Origin: Candidatus Methylomirabilis sp.
Lineage (GTDB): Bacteria > Methylomirabilota > Methylomirabilia > Methylomirabilales > Methylomirabilaceae
Reading direction: 5' to 3'
DNA: 48,061 bases
NCBI GenBank assembly: GCA_002634395.1
Contig: NSJM01000014.1
Location: 1-48,061 of the forward strand
The position numbers were made by a program, and so were the translations under genes. Below are positions 14,755 to 23,526 of the stretch, piece by piece; position 1 is the first letter of the stretch, and each line of letters begins with the position of its first letter. Below the pieces are notes generated by a model. It saw nothing but the letters and a program-made list of their open reading frames with translations, searched no databases and had not been told where the DNA came from.

Positions 14755-16889
14755 TCTGACAGCGTCACCACCACCTTCCCTTCCCACTCCTGCCCGGGAT
14801 CGAGATGGAGGTCCCAGGTCGGCATAGCCGCTACCCCCTGTACGGTTCGTTCGTACCCATCCTCCGATTGTGATACGGTTGCTACCAGGTGGCTGTACAG
14901 GATAGCGGGATGATCGAGTTCAATGCGAAGCTGTGGATCCGATCCTTGGATGGATACGGTGAAGCGTTCGACCTCGGCAGCGGAAGTCGGGGAGTCAAAC
15001 AAGACGCACTGATCACCGACAGTGATGAGGGATTGGCCCAAAGCGAGACCAGGCAGGAAGAAGTTCAACTCCACTCCGAAGCGAATATCCAGACGATCAC
15101 TTCCCGGATTCTGTACGCGGTAGAGAACAGCGAGACCCCGATTATCCGTGAAGGCATATTCCTTTCGTAGGAGGAGTGGATGGTTCAGCTCGTGGTCGGT
15201 TCGAACCTGTCCCAATCGTTCAAGGACCACGCCACTGGATGTCGGCCTGAAGCCCCAGAGGGTCTCGATGAAATCGCCCCGCTCGTCCAGACGGCCTGAG
15301 GCCCAGGCGGAGAGAGGATGGGGCTCAGCAAAAAAGTGATCAAGGAATGCTGCGCGTTCCCATTGATCATAGCAGAGCGCGTTCACAAAATCGGTCGGCG
15401 TCGCCCGCTGCAGGTCATGAATCCCGGGGATGCCCTCTTGCGTCTGCTGTGTGGGTTGTGCTGCTGCGCGCCTGATCGCATCATGATAGACTTCCGGGCG
15501 GCGGGTGAGGGTATTAAGGAGGTTGACCTCTCCGGCGAAGTCTGTCCACTCTACCAGTCGACCGCCGCGATGCGGCTGAATTTGGGCCGAGGAGCGGCTG
15601 TTCGAGACCCAGACCTCTGGCGACCCATCGCAATCGAGATCGATCGCTTCCACCTTGAGTGCCTGGCGGCAGCGGATGTAGGCCTCAGCGCGCGCCAGAT
15701 GTCGCCAAATTTCATGTCGCAAATGGGGCAGGTAGAGGCCGCCGAATACCCCGTGCCAGTAGCTATCGTTACACTGGGCTGCGAGAATCTCAAGCCCGGC
15801 CTGTTTGGCCTCATGCCCATCCGGAATCAGTCGGCCAAGCGCCAGACCCTTCTTGTGGGCCCGGTTCGCTTCGGGATACCGGACCAGGAAATGCTTCCAA
15901 TGTCCTCCGCGCAGATGCGGCATGTACCGATCGGCATCAGGGCCAAGGTGATTCTTCAGCTCTTCAAGCCGATGTCCCCCGCCTGGGCCGAGGGACCATT
16001 CTTCCATTTCGACATAGGAACAGGTAGGCAGGTAACAGAGTCCGGCGGGGCGAATGCCATCCAGCGCCTCGCTCACCGTCTGTAATTCGAGCCAATCGCC
16101 TGTACCTTCAAGCAGGTCCAGGAATCCCTTCAGCCATCCGTCATTGTAAACCCACTTCGCCGTTCCAGGCCAGCCGCCGAACTTCTCGCCGTCGTCGGCA
16201 GCAATGGCCAGCCGCCCGCCCAACCGTGCGATCCAGCGCAGGTGCGCCTCGATCTCGGTGGGTGGGCGAAATGGGATCAGGTATCGAAGCCTCTTATCAA
16301 TCGGAAAGACAGCCAGCGACTTACCCTCTGCTTCGGTAAGGTAGTAGTCATGCAGTCGCTCGGCCTCAAATCCTGACGTGAGAAAGGCTCGGTCATCCAT
16401 TAAGACATAGGCGATTCCCGCATCTACCAGAGACGGAATAATCGCGCTGTCCCAGATCCGCTCAGTCAGCCACAGGCCGCGCGGCCGAACACCGAAACGG
16501 GACCGAAGACGCTCGCTCATCAGCGTGATCTGGGCAATTCGGTCCTCGTGTGGGATGGCCGCCAGTATCGGCTCATATAACCCTCCTGACAGGAGCTCCA
16601 GTTGACCGCGCTGGACCAATTCGCCGATAAGATCGAGGTAATCCGGATCTCGTTGCTCCAGCCACAGCAGAAGCGGACCGCTCATGTGCAGCGTAAACTT
16701 GAGCGCCGGTCTGGCGTGGATGGCCTCAAGGAGGGGTCGGTAGGCCCTGTCCGTCAGCGCCTGGATCACTTCATCAAAATTGCCTAGAGGCTGATGGTTG
16801 TGCAGGACAAACAGAAAACGGAGCTTATCCTGACCGGAGCCTGCCCTGAGCCGAGTCGAAGGGGACTGCCCAGCGGGTCGGTCTGTCAT
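14751..16889 (-). CDS. GH57 alpha-glucan enzyme with DUF1926 C-domain
   Basis: 712 residues, first half a GH57 (beta/alpha)7 barrel: HNHQPLGNF near 30, [13 protein letters not shown] near 105, nucleophile Glu in [10 protein letters not shown] (E143) and acid Asp in [12 protein letters not shown] (D232/D233). The C-terminal half (about 400-712) is the DUF1926-type beta-sandwich found in GH57 4-alpha-glucanotransferases and alpha-amylases. The likely reaction is cleavage or transfer of alpha-1,4-glucan chains, complementing the branching enzyme encoded just upstream. It overlaps both neighbours by four bases. Residues 9-20 ([12 protein letters not shown]) are encoded by a copy of a common intergenic repeat (CCTGAGCCGAGTCGAAGGG on the plus strand at about 16847-16865), an inserted extension not needed by the fold. 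Confidence 0.9.
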   Translation of the reverse strand: MTDRPAGQSPSTRLRAGSGQDKLRFLFVLHNHQPLGNFDEVIQALTDRAYRPLLEAIHARPALKFTLHMSGPLLLWLEQRDPDYLDLIGELVQRGQLELLSGGLYEPILAAIPHEDRIAQITLMSERLRSRFGVRPRGLWLTERIWDSAIIPSLVDAGIAYVLMDDRAFLTSGFEAERLHDYYLTEAEGKSLAVFPIDKRLRYLIPFRPPTEIEAHLRWIARLGGRLAIAADDGEKFGGWPGTAKWVYNDGWLKGFLDLLEGTGDWLELQTVSEALDGIRPAGLCYLPTCSYVEMEEWSLGPGGGHRLEELKNHLGPDADRYMPHLRGGHWKHFLVRYPEANRAHKKGLALGRLIPDGHEAKQAGLEILAAQCNDSYWHGVFGGLYLPHLRHEIWRHLARAEAYIRCRQALKVEAIDLDCDGSPEVWVSNSRSSAQIQPHRGGRLVEWTDFAGEVNLLNTLTRRPEVYHDAIRRAAAQPTQQTQEGIPGIHDLQRATPTDFVNALCYDQWERAAFLDHFFAEPHPLSAWASGRLDERGDFIETLWGFRPTSSGVVLERLGQVRTDHELNHPLLLRKEYAFTDNRGLAVLYRVQNPGSDRLDIRFGVELNFFLPGLALGQSLITVGDQCVLFDSPTSAAEVERFTVSIQGSDPQLRIELDHPAILYSHLVATVSQSEDGYERTVQGVAAMPTWDLHLDPGQEWEGKVVVTLSE

Positions 16890-19114
16890 AGCGCAACACC
16901 TGTGGCGGGCTTGAGGATCAACCCGGCTAATGGAGGAAGGGTGAGGAGCAGTGAGAACGGCCGTCCATGCTCGGGGATCGGTTCTGCCTCAACGCCGCCA
17001 CCATTCCCGAGATTGCTGCCACCGTAGATTGTGGCGTCTGAGTTCAGTAACTCCACATAGTGGCCCCCGGTCGGCACACCGATGCGATAGCCGTGTCGGG
17101 GCACGGGGGTAAAGTTGCAGACCACGATCATGAAGTCGTCCAGGTCCTTCGCCCGGCGCAAAAAAGAGACGATGCTCTCCTGCCAGTCATGGCAGTCGAT
17201 CCACTCGAATCCGTGCGAATCGAAATCGACCTCGTGCAGAGCGGGCCGGCATCGGTAAAGCTGGTTCAGGTCCCGCACCAACCCCTGCAATCCTTTGTGG
17301 TAAGGCCCTTCTGCGAGCAGGTGCCAGTCCAGGCTCCGATCGTGATCCCACTCGCGCCACTGGCCGAACTCTCCTCCCATGAACAGCAGCTTCTTCCCCG
17401 GATGCCCATACATGAAGACATAGAAGCAGCGAAGGTTCGCGAACTTCTGCCATTCATCGCCCGACATCTTTCCGAGCAGTGAGCCTTTCCCATGCACCAT
17501 CTCATCGTGCGAAAGGGGCAGGACGAAGTTTTCGCTGAAGGCATAGAGCAGACCGAAGGTCAGGTTGTTATGCTGGTAGCTTCGATGAATTGGATCGAGC
17601 GCCAGGTACCCGAGCATGTCATGCATCCACCCCATGTTCCACTTCAACCCGAAGCCAAGCCCGCCCACGTAGGTTGGGCGCGAGACCTGGGGCCAGGCCG
17701 TGGACTCTTCGGCAATGGTCATCACGCCGGGGTGGTGCTCGTAGACCAGCTCATTAAAGCGCCTGAGGAAGGCGACCACCTCCAGATTCTCGTTGCCGCC
17801 ATAGATGTTAGGGATCCACTCTCCGGATTTCCGGGAATAGTCCAGGTAGAGCATCGAGGCGACCGCGTCCACCCGCAGCCCATCCAGGTGATACCGTTCA
17901 AGCCAGAAGAGCGCATTGCCCAGCAGGAAGTTGTCCACTTCCTTTCGGCCGTAATTGAAGGTGAGCGTACCCCACTCGCGATGTTCGCCCTTGCGGGGAT
18001 CTTCATGCTCATAAAGGTAGGTCCCATCGAAGTAGGCTAACCCGTGCGGATCGCGGGGGAAATGGGATGGGACCCAGTCCAGGATCACGCCGATCCCGCG
18101 CTGGTGCAGGCAATCAACGAAGTACATAAAGTCTGTCGGTGTTCCATACCGGCAGGTGGGCGCGAAGTAGCCGATTGTCTGGTAGCCCCACGAGCCGTAA
18201 AACGGGTGCTCTGTGATCGGGAGCAGTTCGACGTGAGTGTACCCCATCTCAGTCACGTAATCGGCAAGCTGGTGAGCCAGCTCCCGGTACGTCAGAAAAC
18301 GACTCCCTTCCTCAGGCGGCCGCATCCACGAGCCCAGATGCACCTCGTAGATCGCGACCGGTCGCTCAAGCCAGTTCTGGCGCGCTCGCGCGTCCATCCA
18401 CGACGCATCCTCCCACTGGTAGGCATCAATGCTGAACACACGCGAGGCGGTTCGGGGTGGCGGCTCGAAGGCAAAGGCGAACGGGTCGGCTTTGAGGGCG
18501 AGCGGCTCGCCGGATTGTGACTTAATCTCGAATTTATACAGCGCATTCTCTGAGAGCCCAGGGATAAAGAGGTCCCATATGCCGTTGCCGGGATGGTTTC
18601 GCATCGGATGACACCGGCCATCCCAGCGATTGAAATCCCCGACGACGCTGACTCTTTTGGCGTTGGGGGCCCAGACCGCAAAGCAGACCCCTGGTACGCC
18701 GCCGAGGGTCATCAGGTGGGCTCCCAACTTTTCATAGTTTCTGAGATGGCTGCCCTCGCCCATCAGGTACAGGTCATAGTCACTCAAGGTTGAGGGAAAG
18801 CGGTACGGGTCTTCGATTTCATATCCCTGTCCCTGCTGATCTACGATGCGCAGTCGATAGGGAAAGAAGCCGTTCCGCGTCGGAATAACGGCCTCGAAAA
18901 GGCCGTCCGGGTGTACCAACTCCATGGGCCGGTCCTTGATCTCGCCATCGGCATGGACGACCGTCGCCTCCCGGGCATCCGGGAGGAAGGCGCGCACGAC
19001 GACGCATGGCTCTGCGGCGACGTACGCCTCATGCGGGCCCAGCACAGCGAACGGATCGCCATGCTTACCCTGGACGATCGCCTCGATCGCCTCAGCAGCA
19101 AGCGTGGAAGGCAT
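16886..19114 (-). CDS. glgB: 1,4-alpha-glucan branching enzyme
   Basis: 742 residues, standard long-form GlgB: an N1 domain (1-110), a CBM48 beta-sandwich (about 125-225, [20 protein letters not shown]), then the GH13 barrel. The nucleophile Asp is in LRVDAVASM (about 416), the acid Glu in [10 protein letters not shown] (about 469) and the third Asp in [12 protein letters not shown]. It makes alpha-1,6 branches in glycogen. AGGAG precedes ATG 19114 by about seven bases, and the GH57 ATG overlaps its stop. No glgA, glgC or glgP is in the window, so the rest of the pathway is elsewhere. Confidence 0.96.
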   Translation of the reverse strand: MPSTLAAEAIEAIVQGKHGDPFAVLGPHEAYVAAEPCVVVRAFLPDAREATVVHADGEIKDRPMELVHPDGLFEAVIPTRNGFFPYRLRIVDQQGQGYEIEDPYRFPSTLSDYDLYLMGEGSHLRNYEKLGAHLMTLGGVPGVCFAVWAPNAKRVSVVGDFNRWDGRCHPMRNHPGNGIWDLFIPGLSENALYKFEIKSQSGEPLALKADPFAFAFEPPPRTASRVFSIDAYQWEDASWMDARARQNWLERPVAIYEVHLGSWMRPPEEGSRFLTYRELAHQLADYVTEMGYTHVELLPITEHPFYGSWGYQTIGYFAPTCRYGTPTDFMYFVDCLHQRGIGVILDWVPSHFPRDPHGLAYFDGTYLYEHEDPRKGEHREWGTLTFNYGRKEVDNFLLGNALFWLERYHLDGLRVDAVASMLYLDYSRKSGEWIPNIYGGNENLEVVAFLRRFNELVYEHHPGVMTIAEESTAWPQVSRPTYVGGLGFGLKWNMGWMHDMLGYLALDPIHRSYQHNNLTFGLLYAFSENFVLPLSHDEMVHGKGSLLGKMSGDEWQKFANLRCFYVFMYGHPGKKLLFMGGEFGQWREWDHDRSLDWHLLAEGPYHKGLQGLVRDLNQLYRCRPALHEVDFDSHGFEWIDCHDWQESIVSFLRRAKDLDDFMIVVCNFTPVPRHGYRIGVPTGGHYVELLNSDATIYGGSNLGNGGGVEAEPIPEHGRPFSLLLTLPPLAGLILKPATGVAL

Positions 19115-19221
19115 TTATGTAATCTCCTGTCATTTTGCGTAACCTGGTCCTAAAGATAACATCATCCTTGCCTTCATTTCAATCGCTGATCTTTTAGTGT
19201 GATAGGCAACCATCCAAAGAG

Positions 19222-19256
19222 AAAAGGCGGCTCGCGTAAAATGCGAGTCGCCTTTT
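19222..19256 (-). terminator. Rho-independent terminator after the 19277-19549 gene
   Basis: Inverted repeat AAAAGGCGGCTCGC / GCGAGTCGCCTTTT around GTAAAAT, followed on the minus strand by a T run. Nearly the same stem occurs after the duplicate gene at 19624-19657. Confidence 0.75.
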
Positions 19257-19276
19257 TCCCGCCTGTTCGGGTCCGC

Positions 19277-19549
19277 TCAGCCCTTTGTGGCGGACTGGGC
19301 GGTAAGCTTCCCGTCGGCCTCGTAACTGACCACTACCTTGGTGGCTGACTGAAGGTCAGCTAGGACCATTGCAGCATCCTCTACCACGCTGAAAGTCACC
19401 TCCCGCCCCTGAGCATCTATAATCAGGATCCTCGTGGAGGGGTGTGCCATGATCACCTCGCCGGTGATCAAGTGCATCGCAAAGGCCATTCCGGCCAAGG
19501 AGAAAACTACCATAATGGCGACAAGGGCGACAGTCGCTTTTCTCCGCAT
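19277..19549 (-). CDS. Small secreted protein, duplicate A
   Basis: 90 residues from ATG 19549. This start is aligned with its paralogue: the 21 bases before each ATG match (GAAGG, then GA, TC and C). Signal peptide: MRRKATVALVAIMVVFSLAG followed by MAFA, cleavage expected after AFA. The mature part is about 65 residues (HLITGEVIMAHPSTRILIID, VTFSVVEDAAMVLADL, VVVSYEADGKL), predicted beta-rich, like an OB- or SH3-fold periplasmic protein. It shares HxxTGEV, an EVTF/PVTF strand and a V-A-M-x-L helix with the gene at 19677. No known family recognised. It has its own terminator (19222-19256). Confidence 0.75.
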   Translation of the reverse strand: MRRKATVALVAIMVVFSLAGMAFAMHLITGEVIMAHPSTRILIIDAQGREVTFSVVEDAAMVLADLQSATKVVVSYEADGKLTAQSATKG

Positions 19550-19623
19550 GGAAGAATCGTCGCCTTCTATCATCGGATAATGTCAGGCTGACCTTTTGAT
19601 TTGATAGTCAACCATCACAAAGA

Positions 19624-19657
19624 AAAAAGGCGACTCTGTCGGCGAGAGCCGCCCTTT
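19624..19657 (-). terminator. Rho-independent terminator after the 19677-20000 gene
   Basis: AAAAGGCGACTCT / AGAGCCGCCCTTTT around GTCGGCG, with six T on the minus strand beyond it. The arms resemble the terminator at 19222-19256, consistent with duplication of gene plus terminator. Confidence 0.7.
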
Positions 19658-19676
19658 TCCGACCATTTGCGTCGGC

Positions 19677-20000
19677 TCAGTTGCTGCCGCGAAGCTTTGC
19701 GACGGAGTAAGCAGTAGCCTCCCAGTCGGCAGACTCTCTGTTGTAAGTGGAGAAATCAGCTGTGAAACTGTCCGTCTCTATTGTCACCATGTCGCCTGGA
19801 TTTACAGCATGCAGAGCCATTGCTACCCGGTCCTTAGCAGTAAAGGTAACTGGAAACCCCTCAACATTTATCGTTAGCTCGTTCCAGGAGGGGCTGACCG
19901 CGATCACCTCGCCAGTAAGCATATGGCTCGCAAAGGCCACTCCAGCACAGGAGAGGCCCACCAAGATTGCACCAATGGTGACGACCGCTTTGCGCCGCAT
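19677..20000 (-). CDS. Small secreted protein, duplicate B
   Basis: 107 residues from ATG 20000, eight bases after a strong AAGGAGGTG; the longer frame to 20057 is upstream of this site and unlikely. Signal peptide MRRKAVVTIGAILVGLSCAG then VAFASH. The mature domain SHMLTGEVIAVSPSWNELTI, FPVTFTAKDRVAMALHAV, GDMVTIETD parallels duplicate A, then extends by about 20 residues (ADWEATAYSVAKLRGS). Predicted periplasmic and beta-rich; function unknown. A clear promoter lies at 20029-20057, so each duplicate is probably a single-gene unit. Confidence 0.78.
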   Translation of the reverse strand: MRRKAVVTIGAILVGLSCAGVAFASHMLTGEVIAVSPSWNELTINVEGFPVTFTAKDRVAMALHAVNPGDMVTIETDSFTADFSTYNRESADWEATAYSVAKLRGSN

Positions 20001-20028
20001 GACTGATTCACCTCCTTCCACATTGACA

Positions 20029-20057
20029 ACTTTATGTTGCAAATAAGGTCGCGTCAA
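20029..20057 (-). promoter_or_regulatory. Promoter of secreted protein duplicate B
   Basis: Minus strand TTGACG (20052-20057), 17-base spacer, TAAAGT (20029-20034), about 25 bases before the Shine-Dalgarno and ATG at 20000. Confidence 0.55.
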
Positions 20058-20199
20058 GAGAAGCGCAAAGAAAGGATGCGTATGCTGCCTAGATTGGATC
20101 AGTTGGATTATCTTGTTGTTAGGCAGTACCCGAGTCTTCGGAGTGACTCCGCCCCGTGGCCTTTGCCGTCACATCCTGGGCCTTCGGACCCCTGGGGGC

Positions 20200-20240
20200 T
20201 TGACACGGGAGACAGTATTCAGTATATTCAGGATATGCTG
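20200..20240 (+). promoter_or_regulatory. Promoter with palindromic operator for the AbrB-like gene
   Basis: TTGACA (20200-20205), exactly 17 bases, TATATT (20223-20228). A 21-bp imperfect palindrome (CAGTATAT at 20220, ATATGCTG ending at 20240; eight of ten pairs match) begins at the last spacer bases and covers the -10 and start site. It is a good candidate binding site for the regulator itself or an ArsR-like repressor. Confidence 0.7.
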
Positions 20241-20290
20241 ATGATTAAGAAAGTACTGATACGGAATGACGATCCCAGGAGGTGAATGCA

Positions 20291-20557
20291 ATGGCGCGGA
20301 AGAGAACAGCAACGGAAGGTTCTGGCGGCAACTGCTGTCGAGTCGAGTCCCTCGTGAGTGTAGACGGGCGCGGTCAGATGGTGCTGCCGAAGGATATTCG
20401 CGAGAGGGCGGGGATCCGTCCGGGCGACAAACTTGCGCTTGCGACCTGGCAGGGGGAGGGAGGCGTCTGCTGCATCTTCCTCATGAAGACAGAGATGCTG
20501 AGCGGGATGCTCCGCAGCGTGCTTGGGCCGGCCATGAAGGCACTGAGCGACGCCTGA
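20291..20557 (+). CDS. AbrB/SpoVT-type protein resembling HgcAB-associated family
   Basis: 88 residues from ATG 20291, eight bases after AGGAGG; a GTG at 20282 overlaps that site and is rejected. A Cys pair (NCC) precedes a SpoVT/AbrB swapped-hairpin core: VSVDGRGQMVLPKDIRERAG followed by IRPGDKLALATWQGEGGVCC. The C-terminal helix METEMLSG-like region reads KTEMLSGMLRSVLGPAMKAL. This composite (Cys-rich start, AbrB core, VCCI strand, LGP helix) matches what I recall of the small proteins encoded next to hgcAB in mercury methylators and beside methyltransferases elsewhere. No hgcAB is in the window, so a mercury link is only a pointer. It is probably a DNA-binding, metal- or thiol-sensing regulator. 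Confidence 0.65.
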   Translation: MARKRTATEGSGGNCCRVESLVSVDGRGQMVLPKDIRERAGIRPGDKLALATWQGEGGVCCIFLMKTEMLSGMLRSVLGPAMKALSDA

Positions 20558-20696
20558 GGCGACCCCTGTGGCGTTGGATGGGGGGTGATTATGTACACTA
20601 CGCTAATTACGATACAGGGATATACATGCTTGCGCCTCGACCTGATTCTGCTCAACGAGGCACTCCAGGGAACGCCGGCAAACGATAACGGTGGGA

Positions 20697-21479
20697 TCAG
20701 CTCTCCATGGCCAGCACGCGGAGCATTTCGTCATGGAGCAAGCCGTTGCTGGCCACAATCTGGGGGTTAGACAGGTGATGCGGCCCACCGCGAAGGTCGG
20801 TGACTCGGCCGCCTGCCTCGCTGACCATCAGCGAGCCGGCCGCCATGTCCCACGGGTACAGCTTCAGCTCCCAGAAGCCATCGAACCGACCAGCGGCCAC
20901 ATAGCACAGGTCGAGCGCAGCAGAGCCGGGGCGGCGAACGCCCTGGGCGCGCTTCATGAACCTCACGAAATAATCCAGATTGTTCTGCGTGGCACCTGCG
21001 ACGTCATTCGGAAAGCCGGTGGCCAGCAGGGCATCCGGCATCGTACCGATGGCCGAGACCTGTAATCGCTTGCCGTTCAGAAACGCCCCTCCACCTCGCT
21101 CCGCGATGAACAGCTCCTCCAGGTTCGGATCATAGACTAATCCGAAGACCAGTTCGCCGTCTTTCTCCACACCGATCGATACCGAGAAGCAGGGGTAGCC
21201 GTGGGCATAATTCGTGGTGCCATCCAGCGGATCCACGAGCCAGCGGTATCCGGAGTTACCATCAAGCCTGGTCCCCTCCTCACACACGACGCCGTGATGA
21301 GGCAATTTGCGCCGAACCAAGTCGGCAATCGCCTCCTCTGAGCGGCGATCGATATTAGTAACGAGGTTCTTCACGCCCTTAAATTCGATGGTTGGCCTCT
21401 GTTCCAGTCCTTGGCGAAGAATCGCGCCGGCCTCCTTCGCGGCCCGTAGTGCCACCTCGCGTATTGCGTCGATTTCCAT
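20697..21479 (-). CDS. suhB: Inositol-1-monophosphatase family protein
   Basis: 260 residues, usual length. Metal-site motifs: VTNIDRRSEEAI at about 40, VCEEGT near 67, WLVDPLDGTTNYAHG at about 82-96 and YPWDMAAGSLMVSEAGG near 205. These are all present, so a Mg-dependent sugar phosphatase of the SuhB/IMPase group is expected, acting on inositol phosphate or related phosphomonoesters. AAGGAGG lies five bases before ATG 21479. A second, more divergent member of the same superfamily is encoded at 23527-24336. In the convergent gap to the AbrB-like gene (20558-20696) nothing else is seen. Confidence 0.92.
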   Translation of the reverse strand: MEIDAIREVALRAAKEAGAILRQGLEQRPTIEFKGVKNLVTNIDRRSEEAIADLVRRKLPHHGVVCEEGTRLDGNSGYRWLVDPLDGTTNYAHGYPCFSVSIGVEKDGELVFGLVYDPNLEELFIAERGGGAFLNGKRLQVSAIGTMPDALLATGFPNDVAGATQNNLDYFVRFMKRAQGVRRPGSAALDLCYVAAGRFDGFWELKLYPWDMAAGSLMVSEAGGRVTDLRGGPHHLSNPQIVASNGLLHDEMLRVLAMES

Positions 21480-21649
21480 CTGGCCTCCTTGTGAAAATTA
21501 GTGTTAGTTTACCACATTCGACGAGCAGTGTCGAAGCCTTCACGCCCCCGCCATCTCGCGTTGCTCCAGGCAAAGGGTAATGATAATATGTGGGCGGCCT
21601 CTGGCATTCGGTATCACACGCGGCAGACGTATTCGCGGAGACCACGGTC

Positions 21650-21769
21650 ATGGCCATCGTCTGGAAGTGCCTCATCTGCGGCTACCACCAGCAGGGTGAC
21701 CAGCCGCCAGACCACTGCCCGAGCTGTGGCGCGCCCAGGGAAGAGTTCGTCCTCGTAGAGGAAGACTGA
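21650..21769 (+). CDS. Rubredoxin-like zinc/iron ribbon microprotein
   Basis: 39 residues: MAIVWKCLICGYHQQGDQPP then DHCPSCGAPREEFVLVEED. The two knuckles C-x2-C-G-Y and C-P-x-C-G-A, with WKC in front and F six residues later, are those of the rubredoxin-like domain found at the end of rubrerythrins. It should bind one Fe or Zn by four Cys and act in electron transfer or peroxide protection, though a stand-alone form this short has no diiron partner here. GGAG lies about nine bases before the ATG. It lies 47 bases before cstA and could be co-transcribed. Easily missed because of its size. Confidence 0.75.
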   Translation: MAIVWKCLICGYHQQGDQPPDHCPSCGAPREEFVLVEED

Positions 21770-21816
21770 TCAGTGTTGAAGCCCTCTAAGAATCAGGTAA
21801 GGAGGAACGGCACCTT

Positions 21817-23511
21817 ATGAGCCTGCCGTCGCTGGCTCTCATCTTGTTGGTGGTAATCGGAGTCGGGTATCGGCTCTATGGCCGATTTGTGGCTAGGCAA
21901 TACGGCCTGGACGACACACAGCTCACGCCGGCATGTGAGATCAATGACGGCGTTGATTATGCGCCTGCCAAACCCTTCTACCTGCTGGGCCAGCACTTGA
22001 GCGCCATCGCTGCTGCCGGTCCTATCGCCGGCCCGATTATGGCCGCCCAGATGTTCGGATGGCTCCCGTGCCTGCTTTGGATCGGCCTCGGGGCCGTTTT
22101 CATCGGGGCAGTCCATGACTTCTCCAGTTTAGTAGCATCGGTCAGGCACCGCGCCAGGTCGATTGCCGAGATCGTCCGTATCTACCTGGGTCAGCGGGGC
22201 TGGCTTGCTATTATGCTTTTCATCTGGCTGGCCTTGATCTACGTCATCGTGGCTTTCACCAACATTACGGCGAGCACCTTCGTGGGCCAGACGGAAGAGC
22301 TTGAAGGGGAGGTCTTCGCATTCAACCCCGGTGGGGCGGTAGCCGCCGCCAGCACAATGTACCTTCTCCTGGCCGTACTGATGGCATTGGTCCAGAGGCG
22401 GTTCAACCCGCCCCTGTGGCTCCAAACAATCATCTTCGTACCGGCAACCTTGGGCGTCGTATGGTTTGGCACGGAGGTCTCGACGCTCCTTATCCTGGAT
22501 GTCAAAAGTTGGGGGGTCTTGATCCTGATTTACTGTTTTGCGGCTTCCCTCATGCCGATGTGGCTTCTCCTCCAACCAAGAGGATATCTTGGCGGATTTA
22601 TCCTCTATTTGACCCTTTTCGTCGGCCTTATCGGAATCTTTTTCGGTGGATTTCAGGTCCAGCAAGAAACGTTCAAGACCTGGCAAGCGCCGGGAACAAC
22701 CGGGGCCCTGTTCCCATTTCTCTTCGTAACTATTGCCTGCGGGGCCTGCTCCGGCTTCCACGGCTTGGTCTGCTCGGGAACGACGTCAAAGCAGATCGCG
22801 AAGGAGACTCACTGCCGGTCGGTGGGGTACGGCGCCATGTTGTTGGAAGGGTTCGTAGCCTTTATCGCGCTGGCGACCGTCATGATCGTTGCTCCAACTC
22901 AACTCCAGGGCGTGGCGCCTGGGAAGATCTATGGAGACGGCATCGGTCGGTTCCTCGCCATTCTCATCGGACAGGAGCACCTTCAGTTCGCGATAACCTT
23001 TGGGGCCATGGCCTTTTCCACCTTTGTCTTCGATACGCTGGATGTGGCCACCCGCCTTGGTCGCTACATCATTCAAGAGCTGTTTAACTGGTCCGGGAAG
23101 AAAGGCGCGGTGCTCGCGGCTGCGATCACCGTCGCGCTCCCATTTTTCCTCATCGTGACATCCGGCGAAGGGGCTTATAGAGTCTTTTGGATCCTCTTCG
23201 GAACGGCCAATCAACTTCTGGCGGCCCTGACCCTTCTGGGGATTACTGTCTGGTTAAAAAGGTTGGCTCGGCCGATCTGGTTCACCCTGCTCCCGATGCT
23301 CTTCGTCATGAGCATGACGGTCTGGTCGCTTGTGATCCAGACACGCGAGGCCTATGAAGTCGTCTTGCAAGAGGGTTTCGCCCTGCATCCGGCGATCTTG
23401 AATGGGGTCGTCAGCATAAGTCTCCTACTCCTCGCGGCTATTCTGATCATTGAGGCGTTGCGGAGCCTTCTCCAACCCGTGATGCCTGCCGTCAAGGCGC
23501 CCACAACGTAA
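21817..23511 (+). CDS. cstA: Carbon starvation protein A family transporter
   Basis: 564 residues with about 14-16 hydrophobic segments across its length. The conserved N-terminal stretch YGRFVARQYGLDD, then HLSAIAAAGPIAGPIMAA and GAVHDFSSLVASVRHRARSI, is typical of CstA. So are the ACGACSGFHGLVCSGTTSKQ segment around 310 and GTANQLLAAL near 465. The family imports peptides or pyruvate; this member is shorter than E. coli CstA (about 700), similar to the compact forms of other phyla. Inner membrane. AAGGAGG lies twelve bases before the ATG. It is followed after 15 bases by the hisN-like gene, with which it probably forms an operon. Confidence 0.92.
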   Translation: MSLPSLALILLVVIGVGYRLYGRFVARQYGLDDTQLTPACEINDGVDYAPAKPFYLLGQHLSAIAAAGPIAGPIMAAQMFGWLPCLLWIGLGAVFIGAVHDFSSLVASVRHRARSIAEIVRIYLGQRGWLAIMLFIWLALIYVIVAFTNITASTFVGQTEELEGEVFAFNPGGAVAAASTMYLLLAVLMALVQRRFNPPLWLQTIIFVPATLGVVWFGTEVSTLLILDVKSWGVLILIYCFAASLMPMWLLLQPRGYLGGFILYLTLFVGLIGIFFGGFQVQQETFKTWQAPGTTGALFPFLFVTIACGACSGFHGLVCSGTTSKQIAKETHCRSVGYGAMLLEGFVAFIALATVMIVAPTQLQGVAPGKIYGDGIGRFLAILIGQEHLQFAITFGAMAFSTFVFDTLDVATRLGRYIIQELFNWSGKKGAVLAAAITVALPFFLIVTSGEGAYRVFWILFGTANQLLAALTLLGITVWLKRLARPIWFTLLPMLFVMSMTVWSLVIQTREAYEVVLQEGFALHPAILNGVVSISLLLLAAILIIEALRSLLQPVMPAVKAPTT

Positions 23512-23526
23512 GCGCAGGAAAAGCAA

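Noticed and set aside
15318-16085. 255-residue plus-strand frame within the GH57 gene
   Set aside because: Shadow frame without motifs or ribosome site.
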